From assembly GCA_964494645.1 (NCBI GenBank), contig CAZBSH010000042.1:1-19217 (forward strand): 19,217 bases of DNA, read 5' to 3'. This DNA comes from Christensenella sp964494645. Lineage in GTDB: Bacteria > Bacillota > Clostridia > Christensenellales > Christensenellaceae. Of this stretch, positions 1 to 7,867 are shown piece after piece (positions within the stretch are counted from its first letter, which is position 1; the number at the start of each line of letters is the position of its first letter). Made by a program: the position numbers and the translations under genes. The notes below the pieces were generated by a model. That model did no database searches, was not told the DNA's origin, and saw only the letters and a program-made list of their open reading frames with translations.

Positions 1-1336
1 CCATTACGCCTACGCTGCGCATATCGGTCAGCACCGCAAAATACTGCCAGATTTTCTCATCCAGCTCCGCTTTTGCAATCTCGTCGCGGAAAATGAAGTC
101 CACATCTCGCAAAAGATCCAGTTTTTCTTTTGTGATCTCGCCAATCACACGAATCGCCAGCCCCGGTCCCGGGAACGGCTGACGCCATACCATATGGCGC
201 GGAAGCCCAAGCTCTTCCCCTAACTCGCGCACCTCGTCTTTAAAGAGTTCGCGCAATGGCTCAATAATTTCTTCAAAATCCACATGATCGGGCAATCCTC
301 CGACATTATGGTGGCTCTTAATGAGTGCCGCATCGCCCACGCCGCTTTCTACAACGTCAGGATAAATCGTTCCCTGCGCCAGAAAATGCACCTTTCCGAT
401 CTTCTTGGCTTCTTCTTCAAAGACACGGATAAACTCTTCACCAATGATTTTACGCTTTTTCTCCGGTTCCGTAACACCTGCGAGCTTTTCTAAAAAGCGC
501 TGCTCTGCCTTGACGTGGACAAGATTCATATCAAATTGTTTTTTAAATACATTCTCCACTTCCTCCGGCTCAAATTTACGCATCATACCGGTATCCACAA
601 ATACGCACGTCAAATTTTTGCCGATCGCCTTATGCAGCAATACCGCACATACGGAACTATCAACGCCTCCCGACAGCGCCAATAACACTTTTTTGTCTCC
701 TACCTTCTCTCGAATCGCTTCGATTGACTGCTTTGCGTAATCATTCATATCCCAATCTCCTTTTGCGCCACAAATATCAAATAAAAAATGTTCTAATATA
801 TTTTGTCCGTTTACCGTATGCTGTACCTCCGGATGAAACTGTACGCCATATATCTTTGTTTGATCGTCTCCAAACGCTGCCACAGGGCAAGAAGCCGTTT
901 GCGCCAAAACCGTAAAACCCTCCGGTGCTTTATCGATATAATCCATATGGCTCATCCAGCATACCGATTCTTTCTCCAAGTCCCGCAGCAATATATTATC
1001 GTTACAGTATGTGATATTTGTTTGCCCATATTCACCCGCGGGCGCAGAGGTGACATGCCCGCCTAGCTTCATAGAAAGCAACTGACTTCCGTAACAAATT
1101 CCCAAAATAGGTACGCCCAATTTCAGGATCTCTTCCTCACACACAGGCGCGCCTTCTTCATACACGCTTTTAGGACCGCCTGTAAAAATAATCCCGATCG
1201 GATTCTTTTCCTTGATTTTTTCCGCACTTGTCTGATATGGCAGCAGCTCCGCATAAACATTTGCTTCGCGCACCCTGCGTGCAATCAATTGATTGTATTG
1301 ACCGCCAAAATCAAGTACGATCACTGTCTCTCTCAT
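1..1336 (-). CDS. guaA: GMP synthase (glutamine-hydrolysing), 3' end cut by window edge
   Basis: Converts XMP to GMP with ATP and glutamine, the last step of guanine nucleotide synthesis, in the cytoplasm. About 445 codons are present; the family is about 510 residues, so the C-terminal part of the dimerisation domain lies outside the window. The N-terminal class I glutamine amidotransferase domain has the nucleophile Cys81 in GICYGSQ and the His168/Glu170 pair in GVQFHPE. The ATP-pyrophosphatase domain has the P-loop SGGVDS at about 222-227. Further on are QGTIYPDVVES and RQPFPGPGLA, typical GuaA signatures. The start ATG shares ATGA with the stop of the upstream LarE-like gene, so translation is probably coupled. 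A GGAAGG sequence lies about 10 bases upstream. No internal break was seen. The identification is secure. Confidence 0.97.
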   Translation of the reverse strand, partial: MRETVIVLDFGGQYNQLIARRVREANVYAELLPYQTSAEKIKEKNPIGIIFTGGPKSVYEEGAPVCEEEILKLGVPILGICYGSQLLSMKLGGHVTSAPAGEYGQTNITYCNDNILLRDLEKESVCWMSHMDYIDKAPEGFTVLAQTASCPVAAFGDDQTKIYGVQFHPEVQHTVNGQNILEHFLFDICGAKGDWDMNDYAKQSIEAIREKVGDKKVLLALSGGVDSSVCAVLLHKAIGKNLTCVFVDTGMMRKFEPEEVENVFKKQFDMNLVHVKAEQRFLEKLAGVTEPEKKRKIIGEEFIRVFEEEAKKIGKVHFLAQGTIYPDVVESGVGDAALIKSHHNVGGLPDHVDFEEIIEPLRELFKDEVRELGEELGLPRHMVWRQPFPGPGLAIRVIGEITKEKLDLLRDVDFIFRDEIAKAELDEKIWQYFAVLTDMRSVGVM

Positions 1337-2133
1337 CTATTTTCATCCTTCCAAAATGATTTATGTCCATCTTGTATCAAAACTTCCGTTATCTTTTTGT
1401 CACGCGCTAACAACTCACGCGAAATAACCTTCTTCCAAGCCTCATCCAGTATATCTTGCGCAAACACAGCCGCCTTATTTTTGTCAATATATACGCGCAT
1501 TCCATTGCGTGTATATCGCCGAATATATTTTTCCGCTTCCTCAACAAAATCCAGCATTTGCACATCAATTTTCGTATCGGCTACAAGGCGGCATGCAAGG
1601 CAATCGTTTGTTGGTCGGATATAATACGCCCTGCCAATCGCACGTAACATCTCTTCCACCGACTGCCTCGTGCATCCAAGCTCTACAAAAGGACTGATGC
1701 CCTGTATCCCCTGTGTGTCACCTGATAAGATGCCACAGCCACAGGCGTCTATCGTCTTTCCGTCAAACAGCACATTTGCGCCCAGCCCCTTTGCTACGCA
1801 CATCAAACGCTTCGAAATCTCAAGCGCACATGCCGCGCATCGATTTTCTGCCCATGCTTCACCAATCTCTTGTATCTCTAGCAAGTCAGGCATCGAAACA
1901 CGCTCACTATGCATCTTCGGATAATCATCCAGCACCTCATGCACGCGGTATATTTCTTCCTGCGTAAAAAACGGTGTGTTCGCCGTCAATACAGGCGCGC
2001 TTTTCCCATGAGATTCATAAAGCGCGCACACAAGCAATGCAGATGCCGTACCACCGGAAAACGCGACAGTCGCATACGGGTACTGTTCCATATACTCGAC
2101 CAGCCTGCTAAACTCCTTCTGTGAACGGCTCAT
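1333..2133 (-). CDS. Divergent LarE-like PP-loop protein (ATP-dependent sulfur-transferase family)
   Basis: This 266-residue protein is the size of LarE, the PP-loop enzyme that adenylates a nicotinate-derived mononucleotide and transfers sulfur to it during nickel-pincer cofactor synthesis. Family resemblance is seen in VAFSGG near residue 23, LTANTPFFTQEE (49-60, compare VVANSELFTDEE in Lactiplantibacillus LarE), the RCAAC pair (Cys99, Cys102) and DCLACR (Cys178, Cys181), where LarE carries its sulfur-donating cysteine or cluster cysteines. The P-loop is SGGTAS (26-31), lacking the Asp of the usual SGGxDS. The region usually ending in a YRPG-like motif is replaced by a Cys-rich DACGCG stretch. 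There are nine cysteines in all. The start directly abuts the guaB stop (TAAATG) and the stop overlaps guaA by four bases. No larA, larB or larC is in the window. Family membership is fairly sure; substrate and activity are unknown. Confidence 0.75.
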   Translation of the reverse strand: MSRSQKEFSRLVEYMEQYPYATVAFSGGTASALLVCALYESHGKSAPVLTANTPFFTQEEIYRVHEVLDDYPKMHSERVSMPDLLEIQEIGEAWAENRCAACALEISKRLMCVAKGLGANVLFDGKTIDACGCGILSGDTQGIQGISPFVELGCTRQSVEEMLRAIGRAYYIRPTNDCLACRLVADTKIDVQMLDFVEEAEKYIRRYTRNGMRVYIDKNKAAVFAQDILDEAWKKVISRELLARDKKITEVLIQDGHKSFWKDENR

Positions 2134-3588
2134 TTATTTCGCGCTGTAATTTGGCGCTTCCTTTGTGATATTGATATCATGCGGATGGCTTTCTAAAAGC
2201 CCTGCGCCCGTTATTTGGATAAATTCAGCATTTCTTTGCAGTGCTTCTATGTCCTTCGCACCACAGTATCCCATACCGGATTTTAGTCCTCCAACCATCT
2301 GGTATGTTGTTTCTGCAAGCGGTCCCTTAAACGGCACACGCCCCTCAACACCTTCCGGAACAAGTTTCTGCGTACCTTCCTGAAAATAGCGATCTGCGCT
2401 TCCCTGCTGCATCGCGGACACAGAACCCATACCACGATATACTTTGAAACTTCTTCCCTGATAGATTTCCATTTCACCCGGGCTTTCTTTTGTCCCTGCG
2501 AACAAGCTGCCGATCATGACAGCTGCAGCGCCGCCGGCAATCGCTTTTGTAATATCGCCACTATATTTGATGCCGCCATCAGCAATAATCTTGTTACCCG
2601 TTTTAGCCGCCTCTTCTGCGCACTCTACTACAGCAGAAAGTTGTGGCACGCCGATTCCGGCTACAACGCGTGTCGTACAGATAGAGCCCGGTCCGATACC
2701 AACCTTCACACATGTCGCACCCGCAGCTATCAGATCATGTACCGCCTCTTTGGTCGCGCAGTTCCCTGCAATAATATCAAGTTCCGGAAACTTGTTACGC
2801 ACCTTCTCCACAATATTAAGTACATTCTGCTGATGTCCGTGCGCTGTATCGATCGCAATAATATCCACCTTCGCCGCAACCAGCGCTTCTACCCGTTCCA
2901 GCGTCCCCTCGCCTGTCCCGACTGCCGCACCGGCAAGCAACCTTCCTTCACTGTCCTTCGCCGACATTGGATACTGGATCGACTTTTCGATATCTTTGAT
3001 CGTAATAAGCCCCATCAACTTCCCGTTATTATCTACGAGCGGAAGTTTTTCGATTTTGTACTTTCTTAATATCCCTTGCGCTTCGTCAAGCGTTGTACCA
3101 ATAGGTGCGGTGATCAAATTGTCTTTTGTCATCACCTCGCTTACCTTTCGCGAATAATCCGTTTCAAAACGCATATCGCGGTTGGTAATGATTCCAATCA
3201 GAGTTCCGTCCGGCTCGACGATCGGTACGCCTGAAATTTTATATCTTCCCATCAGTTGATCTGCATCCGAAACCTTATGGTCCGGCGAAAGAAAAAACGG
3301 ATCTGTTATAACACCGTGCTCGCTTCTTTTTACCTTATCGACATGCTCCGCCTGCTGCTCTATCGACATATTCTTGTGAATGATGCCCATACCGCCCTCG
3401 CGCGCGATCGCGATTGCCAGTCCGCTTTCCGTGACCGTGTCCATCGCAGCGCTCATGATCGGAATATTCAGCTTGATCCTCGGGGTCAGGTAAGTGGATA
3501 CATCTACTTCATTCGGTACTACATCGCTCTTTTGTGGTTTCAGTAATACGTCATCAAATGTTAGTCCCTCGGTAATCTTCATAAACAT
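2134..3588 (-). CDS. guaB: Inosine-5'-monophosphate dehydrogenase
   Basis: Oxidises IMP to XMP with NAD+, the committed step toward GMP, in the cytoplasm. The 484-residue length is normal. The barrel opens with GLTFDDVLL (8-16). Two CBS domains are inserted at about 98-145 and 150-205. The catalytic Cys304 lies in GPGSICTT, the phosphate-binding GGIKYSGD motif follows, and the flap has YRGMGS. Two ATG codons lie close together (3588 and 3582). The AAAGGA ribosome site is 4 bases from the first and 10 from the second, so either may be used; many homologues begin at a point matching the second. The product feeds GuaA two genes downstream. It lies 29 bases after the EutT-like gene and may have its own promoter there. 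Confidence 0.97.
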   Translation of the reverse strand: MFMKITEGLTFDDVLLKPQKSDVVPNEVDVSTYLTPRIKLNIPIMSAAMDTVTESGLAIAIAREGGMGIIHKNMSIEQQAEHVDKVKRSEHGVITDPFFLSPDHKVSDADQLMGRYKISGVPIVEPDGTLIGIITNRDMRFETDYSRKVSEVMTKDNLITAPIGTTLDEAQGILRKYKIEKLPLVDNNGKLMGLITIKDIEKSIQYPMSAKDSEGRLLAGAAVGTGEGTLERVEALVAAKVDIIAIDTAHGHQQNVLNIVEKVRNKFPELDIIAGNCATKEAVHDLIAAGATCVKVGIGPGSICTTRVVAGIGVPQLSAVVECAEEAAKTGNKIIADGGIKYSGDITKAIAGGAAAVMIGSLFAGTKESPGEMEIYQGRSFKVYRGMGSVSAMQQGSADRYFQEGTQKLVPEGVEGRVPFKGPLAETTYQMVGGLKSGMGYCGAKDIEALQRNAEFIQITGAGLLESHPHDINITKEAPNYSAK

Positions 3589-3610
3589 TTCTTCCTTTCT
3601 TGAATTCGTG

Positions 3611-3645
3611 ATTATAATTATTTTATATTATGCTTTAGCATAATA
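3611..3645 (-). promoter_or_regulatory. Possible guaB promoter with AT-rich inverted repeat
   Basis: On the minus strand a perfect TATAAT lies at 3616-3611, about 22 bases before the first guaB ATG. No convincing -35 box is found at 16-18 bases upstream (best hexamer GCTAAA). A 9-bp inverted repeat with a 2-base centre spans 3626-3645, within the last codons of the upstream gene. It lacks a following T run, so it is not a standard terminator. It could be an operator, or chance in AT-rich sequence. Confidence 0.25.
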
Positions 3646-4115
3646 ATATACACAGCTGAAGATAATCTGTTAAGAACCGTTTGTATACTCTCGTTTGCGT
3701 ACGCATCAGCCCCCGCGGCGATACACAGCCGCTCCGCCTGCCTTGCTTTTGTTCTCAGGATATTGAGCACAGCGCACATCATATCCGAATCCTCATCCAC
3801 AAAGTCATGATCTGTTTGCAGGTATTTGCGCGGATGATAGGAATACTCTCGCAATTCGTCAAACGAAAGCCCGATCATATGATCGACGCGCGGTGCATGG
3901 GCACACGCTTCCGCATTCATGATACAGCGGATCACACCAACGATGTCCTTTAAATCATCCGCCACCAATATCTCTCCCCGCTCTTTTGCAAACGCCAGCG
4001 CATATACCGCATAAGCAAGCAGACTGTCTATCTCCCCGCGCAGCATGATTTGCGGATGGTCTTTGCTGACCGTCTCATTGCCATACAGGCAGGTTCTGGA
4101 TTCATTGTTTTTCAT
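3618..4115 (-). CDS. EutT-like cob(I)alamin adenosyltransferase, short form
   Basis: A 165-residue protein resembling the C-terminal adenosyltransferase domain of EutT, which transfers the adenosyl group of ATP to cob(I)alamin. Seen features: LYGNETVSKDHP (10-21) and LRGEIDSL (25-32), matching the family pattern of His-Pro followed by xRGxxDSLxA; a His-Pro-x-Lys-Tyr stretch at 94-98; NILRTKARQAE (118-128); and LNRLSSAVYI near 148-157, the usual family C-terminal signature. Full EutT is about 100 residues longer and has an N-terminal His/Cys metal motif that is absent here. No ethanolamine-utilisation genes surround it. A GAGGT ribosome site precedes the ATG by about 10 bases. It lies just after the tagO terminator and 29 bases before guaB. 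A general corrinoid adenosyltransferase is the likeliest role; activity is inferred only from similarity. Confidence 0.72.
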   Translation of the reverse strand: MKNNESRTCLYGNETVSKDHPQIMLRGEIDSLLAYAVYALAFAKERGEILVADDLKDIVGVIRCIMNAEACAHAPRVDHMIGLSFDELREYSYHPRKYLQTDHDFVDEDSDMMCAVLNILRTKARQAERLCIAAGADAYANESIQTVLNRLSSAVYIIMLKHNIK

Positions 4116-4134
4116 CGTTTATATTACCTCTATC

Positions 4135-4168
4135 AAAAAACCGCATGGCATGATTATGCTTGCGGTTT
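4135..4168 (-). terminator. Rho-independent terminator of tagO
   Basis: On the minus strand, AAACCGCA (4168-4161) pairs with TGCGGTTT (4145-4138), with a further GCAT/ATGC pairing inside the loop, followed by a run of T to 4135. The 5' arm overlaps the last sense codons of tagO and the stop codon lies in the loop. The next gene starts only 20 bases beyond the T run. Confidence 0.8.
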
Positions 4169-5257
4169 CTTTTCTTCCGTTTGCTTCTGCTGCTCTTGCT
4201 GTGTCGCTTCCGCATCAAGCTTTTCGAGCATCTCTATATGATCTCTTTTCATCACGAACCAGTTGATGCACCCGATTACAAATGATACAGCCAACACAAT
4301 CACCGCAGCGGTAAACATTCTCTCCGCGAATAATATCGCAGATATCGCAAGCAGCGCGGATATCGCGTACAACAAGACTACAGACTGCTTTTGGTTCATC
4401 CCCATATCCACAAGACGATGGTGCAAATGTTTTCTGTCCGCATGGAACGGGCTTTGCCCCTTAAATAATCTGCGTATAATCGCAAACAACGTATCAAAAA
4501 TCGGCAGTCCCAACACAAGGAACGGGATCACAAAGGATACCACCGCGTTTACCTTAAAGAAACCTTGTATAGAAATCACCGATAGTACAAACCCCAAAAA
4601 GGTCGCTCCCACATCGCCCATGAATATCTTTGCAGGATTTAAGTTATACGGCAAAAACCCAAGGCAGGAACCCGCCAATATGGCGGCAATGACCGTGACT
4701 GTCGGATTGCCGGCGGAAAGCAAAGAAACAGCAAGCAGCGCCAGTGAAGAGATCGCAGATATCCCGCATGCAAGACCGTCCAATCCGTCGATCAAATTGA
4801 TTGTATTGGTGATCGCAACGATCCACAGTACAGTAATCGGTATCGCCCAGTTTCCGAAATAAATAATCTGGTCGAAAAGTGTGATCTGCTTGATGACAAT
4901 GCCCGAAAAACAAACGACCAGCGCCGCGCCGATTTGCACCAGAAGCTTGATCCACGCTTTTAAATCGTAGATATCGTCGAACATCCCCATGATCGTGATC
5001 ATAAGCGCGCCCAAAAGCAATCCTACATAGGTCGCATCCAGAGGTACAAACGCCACCACGCCAAAAGCAAACGCAACAAATATAGCAAGCCCTCCCATTG
5101 TAGGGATCGGCTTGCTATGCATTCTTCTACTATCTTTTGGAATATCTACTGCGCCTACTTTAATCGAAAATTTGCGCACAAGCGGAGTTGACGTATACGT
5201 CATAAAAAACGTAAAAAGAAACGCTATCAGAATCAACAAGCCGCTGCGTAATTCCAT
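4154..5257 (-). CDS. tagO: Undecaprenyl-phosphate GlcNAc-1-phosphate transferase (TagO/WecA family)
   Basis: An integral membrane enzyme that moves a sugar-1-phosphate, usually GlcNAc-1-P, from its UDP form to undecaprenyl phosphate. This starts teichoic acid or other surface polysaccharide synthesis. Roughly ten or eleven hydrophobic segments are visible. Family motifs, numbered from the chosen start (367 residues), are: PTMGGLAI near 52-59, the metal-binding DDIYDL at 94-99, NLIDGLDGLA at 154-163, FMGDVGATFLG near 212-222, and the loop motif HADRKHLHHRL at 272-282, which marks the WecA branch rather than MraY. The tail after about residue 340 is charged and Gln/Glu/Lys-rich. The frame is open to a TTG at 5293, but that would start against the upstream hairpin. 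The ATG at 5257 is preferred, with AAAGGA 13 bases upstream, a rather long spacing. The donor sugar cannot be decided from sequence. Confidence 0.92.
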   Translation of the reverse strand: MELRSGLLILIAFLFTFFMTYTSTPLVRKFSIKVGAVDIPKDSRRMHSKPIPTMGGLAIFVAFAFGVVAFVPLDATYVGLLLGALMITIMGMFDDIYDLKAWIKLLVQIGAALVVCFSGIVIKQITLFDQIIYFGNWAIPITVLWIVAITNTINLIDGLDGLACGISAISSLALLAVSLLSAGNPTVTVIAAILAGSCLGFLPYNLNPAKIFMGDVGATFLGFVLSVISIQGFFKVNAVVSFVIPFLVLGLPIFDTLFAIIRRLFKGQSPFHADRKHLHHRLVDMGMNQKQSVVLLYAISALLAISAILFAERMFTAAVIVLAVSFVIGCINWFVMKRDHIEMLEKLDAEATQQEQQKQTEEKKPQA

Positions 5258-5300
5258 TCGAATATAAAGGTCCTTTCGTAGATATCGGTTCAAAATATCA

Positions 5301-5334
5301 CAAGAGCGGCAAAGCTTGCGCTTTGCCGCACTTG
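5301..5334 (-). terminator. Long hairpin after clpC, terminator or leader attenuator
   Basis: Ten perfect pairs (GCGGCAAAGC with GCTTTGCCGC, 5306-5315 and 5320-5329) around a 4-base loop, extended past one mismatch by CAAG/CTTG. On the minus strand the sequence after the stem is TGATATTTTG, a poor T tract. It lies 17 bases after the clpC stop and 43 bases before the tagO ATG. It could end the clpC transcript, act in the tagO leader, or both. Confidence 0.7.
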
Positions 5335-5345
5335 AACTCTGTTAC

Positions 5346-5374
5346 ATTATATCAACTTTCTTTTTTAAATGCAA
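5346..5374 (-). promoter_or_regulatory. Possible tagO promoter inside the 3' end of clpC
   Basis: A perfect minus-strand TATAAT (5351-5346) sits just after the clpC stop, 17 bases from TTGCAT (5374-5369). The -35 box matches the consensus at only three of six positions. A transcript started here would begin about 5338 and carry the 5301-5334 hairpin in its leader. Confidence 0.4.
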
Positions 5375-7781
5375 CATCTCCGTTTTCTACAAACATCTTT
5401 ACTTTATCACCGATGCTTATCTTTCCGGCGAGGATCTCTTCAGAGAGCTTATCCTCCACTGTTTGCTGAATCATCCGACGAAGCGGCCTCGCGCCATACT
5501 GGTCGCTCATTCCGTCTTTTGCCATCAGTTTTGCCGCATCCTTTGTATAGGTGAGATCGATCTCCCTATCCTGCAGTCTTCTGATCACACTGTGCAGCAT
5601 CAGCTCTGCGATTTGCTGTGTATCTTTTTCCGTCAGCTTGTGGAATACGATGATGTCATCGATCCTGTTGATGAATTCCGGGCGGAACGTCTCTTTCAAC
5701 GCTTCCATCATGCGTTCCTTCATCTCATCAAATTCCTTAAGCTGTTCCATATTTCCGTCTTCACCGTTGGTGAAGCCGATCTTGCTTTTTGCGATCTCAT
5801 GTGCGCCTACGTTGGACGTCATGATAATGATCGTATTTTTGAAATCCACAGTCCTGCCCTTGGAATCGGTCAGCCTGCCATCCTCCAACACTTGCAGCAG
5901 GATATTGAACACATCCGGATGCGCCTTTTCGATCTCATCAAACAGCACAACAGAATACGGTTTTGTCCTGACCGCCTGTGTCAGCTGTCCGCCTTCATCA
6001 TAACCGACGTATCCCGGAGGGGAACCCACCAGCTTAGATACGCTGTGCTTCTCCATGTATTCGGACATATCCATGCGGATCATCGCGTTTTCGTCTCCAA
6101 ACATAGATGCCGCAAGCGCTTTTGTCAGTTCTGTTTTACCAACGCCTGTCGGTCCTAAGAAAATAAACGAACCAATCGGTCTGTTGGGATCCTTAAGACC
6201 TGCGCGGGCGCGGCGAATCGCTTTTGCTACCGCAGACACCGCCTCATCTTGACCAATCACGCGTTCGTGCAGCATTGATTCAAGCTTTAAAAGCTTTTTG
6301 CTTTCGTCTTCCGTCAATTTGCTTACCGGTACGTGCGTCCAGCTGGAGATGATCTGCGCGATATCCTCTTCTGTAACGATGCCTTTCTCTTTGGCAACCG
6401 CTTTTCTCCACTCTTCCGAGCAGTGCTCAATATCACGTTTGATATCTGCTTCCTCGTCGCGCAGCTTTGCCGCTTTTTCAAAGTCCTCATGCGCAATCGC
6501 GTTCTCTTTTTCCTTGCCGATCTCTTCTAATTTCTCTTCCAGTTCCCGCAAATCCGGTGGCGATGTAAACATCGATATCCTTACCTTTGAAGCTGCCTCG
6601 TCGATCAAGTCGATCGCCTTATCCGGCAAAAACCTGTCCATAATGTATCGCGTGGAGAGATCCACCGCCGCTTTAAGCGCCTCATCCGTAATCGTAACCT
6701 TATGATGGGCCTCGTACCGGTCACGCAATCCTTCGAGTATCTGCAATGCCTCCTCCGGCGTTGGCTCTCCTACATTTACAGGTTGGAATCTGCGTTCGAG
6801 CGCCGCGTCTTTTTCGATATGCTTTCTATATTCATCAATCGTTGTCGCGCCGATCACCTGAATCTCACCGCGCGCCAGCATTGGCTTTAAAATATTCGCA
6901 GCATCCATCGCGCCTTCCGCCGCACCTGCGCCAATCAGCGTGTGCAACTCGTCGATAAACATAATAACATCTCCTGACTTTTGCAATTCATCAAGCGCAT
7001 CTTTGAGGCGCTCTTCAAATTCGCCCCTGAATTTGGAACCTGCGAGCATACCTGCCAAATCAAGCATAACAACACGCTTGTTCTTAAGCATATCCGGGAT
7101 ATTGCCCTCTATGATCTTTTGCGCCAGCCCCTCAGCGATTGCCGACTTACCTACGCCGGGTTCTCCAATCAATACAGGATTGTTTTTTGTCCTCCTGCTC
7201 AAAATCTGAATGATACGCTCAATCTCCTCTGATCTTCCAATCACAGGATCAAGCTCGTTGTTTTTGGCTGCAAGCGTCAGGTCGCGTCCAAACTTATCCA
7301 GCTTAGGCGTTGAAGACTTGGATTTTTCCTCACCGGACGACGGCGCTCCCTGCGCGATCGCAAGAATTTCCTGCTGCATTGCCGCCATATCCGCATTCAA
7401 ATCGTGCAGCATGCGGAATCCCATGCTTTCCCTTTCGTTGATGATCGCAAGAAGCATGTGCTCTGTGCCCACAAAATTCTGTCCCAACTGACGCGAGAAA
7501 GCTACGCTCATTTCAATGATTTTTTTTGTTCGGGGGGTATATCCCATGACCTGCGGATTACCATATCCGCCATCTACGGAAACGGATTCAATATACTCGC
7601 GCGCGTTTGCTTCATTGATTCCCTGCTTTAACAATATTTCTGCGGCAGTACCGCCTTCCATTACAAGTCCAAGCAGGAGATGTTCCGTTCCCACATAATT
7701 TTCACCCATTCCGCTGGCGAACTGGGCAGCTTTATTGACTGCCTCCTGTGCACCCGCGGTGAAACCAGACATATTACTCAT
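5352..7781 (-). CDS. clpC: ClpC AAA+ unfoldase, ATPase subunit of ClpCP protease
   Basis: Unfolds stress-damaged and regulatory proteins and feeds them to ClpP in the cytoplasm. The chosen start gives 809 residues, normal for ClpC. Domains are: two N-terminal Clp repeats (about 5-145); AAA1 with Walker A GEPGVGKS (206-213), Walker B IMFIDE (273-278) and pore loop SKFRGEFEER; a UVR/middle domain (about 416-452) that marks ClpC; AAA2 with Walker A GPTGVGKT (543-550), Walker B VVLFDE (611-616) and pore loop GYVG; and the C-terminal GARPLRR sensor 2. ATG 7781 has AGGAGG six bases upstream (7788-7793); the longer frame from GTG 7805 would place that site inside the gene. It is third in the ctsR-mcsA-clpC operon and is presumably repressed by CtsR. 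The gene normally before it, mcsB, is missing. Confidence 0.97.
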   Translation of the reverse strand: MSNMSGFTAGAQEAVNKAAQFASGMGENYVGTEHLLLGLVMEGGTAAEILLKQGINEANAREYIESVSVDGGYGNPQVMGYTPRTKKIIEMSVAFSRQLGQNFVGTEHMLLAIINERESMGFRMLHDLNADMAAMQQEILAIAQGAPSSGEEKSKSSTPKLDKFGRDLTLAAKNNELDPVIGRSEEIERIIQILSRRTKNNPVLIGEPGVGKSAIAEGLAQKIIEGNIPDMLKNKRVVMLDLAGMLAGSKFRGEFEERLKDALDELQKSGDVIMFIDELHTLIGAGAAEGAMDAANILKPMLARGEIQVIGATTIDEYRKHIEKDAALERRFQPVNVGEPTPEEALQILEGLRDRYEAHHKVTITDEALKAAVDLSTRYIMDRFLPDKAIDLIDEAASKVRISMFTSPPDLRELEEKLEEIGKEKENAIAHEDFEKAAKLRDEEADIKRDIEHCSEEWRKAVAKEKGIVTEEDIAQIISSWTHVPVSKLTEDESKKLLKLESMLHERVIGQDEAVSAVAKAIRRARAGLKDPNRPIGSFIFLGPTGVGKTELTKALAASMFGDENAMIRMDMSEYMEKHSVSKLVGSPPGYVGYDEGGQLTQAVRTKPYSVVLFDEIEKAHPDVFNILLQVLEDGRLTDSKGRTVDFKNTIIIMTSNVGAHEIAKSKIGFTNGEDGNMEQLKEFDEMKERMMEALKETFRPEFINRIDDIIVFHKLTEKDTQQIAELMLHSVIRRLQDREIDLTYTKDAAKLMAKDGMSDQYGARPLRRMIQQTVEDKLSEEILAGKISIGDKVKMFVENGDVAFKKES

Positions 7782-7791
7782 ACTATTCCTC

Positions 7792-7866
7792 CTAACATCT
7801 GCCACGCAAGCCTAATGCTTGTCCCACGGCAACTGCCGCTTTTCCGGCGAGCGGTACGCCAATCAT
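7792..7866 (-). CDS. Possible 24-codon small ORF between mcsA and clpC
   Basis: ATG 7866 opens a 24-codon frame with bacterial-looking codons that ends in a TAG overlapping the clpC ribosome site (TTAGGAGG). An AAGGA sequence lies 10 bases upstream of the ATG. The frame is also open for seven codons before this ATG, back to a TGA. The peptide is Gly/Ala/Leu/Val-rich and I do not recognise it. It could be a coupled leader peptide, a remnant of a lost gene such as mcsB, or chance. Nothing in its sequence identifies it as mcsB. Confidence 0.25.
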   Translation of the reverse strand: MIGVPLAGKAAVAVGQALGLRGRC

Positions 7867-7867
7867 T

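Noticed and set aside
3589..3617. Purine riboswitch before guaB
   Set aside because: The gap is only 29 bases and lacks the three-way junction pattern of the purine aptamer.
4263..4862. Plus-strand open frame of about 200 codons
   Set aside because: Exact antisense of tagO membrane segments, with no family features.
5258..5293. TTG start extending tagO by 12 codons
   Set aside because: It would begin just beside the hairpin with no ribosome site; the added residues are not typical of the family.
5316..6158. Plus-strand open frame of 280 codons
   Set aside because: Antisense to the conserved AAA2 domain of clpC and starting inside the hairpin; Cys/His/Phe-rich translation typical of a shadow frame.
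7782..7805. GTG start extending clpC by eight codons
   Set aside because: The AGGAGG site would fall inside the gene and the extra residues do not match ClpC N-termini.
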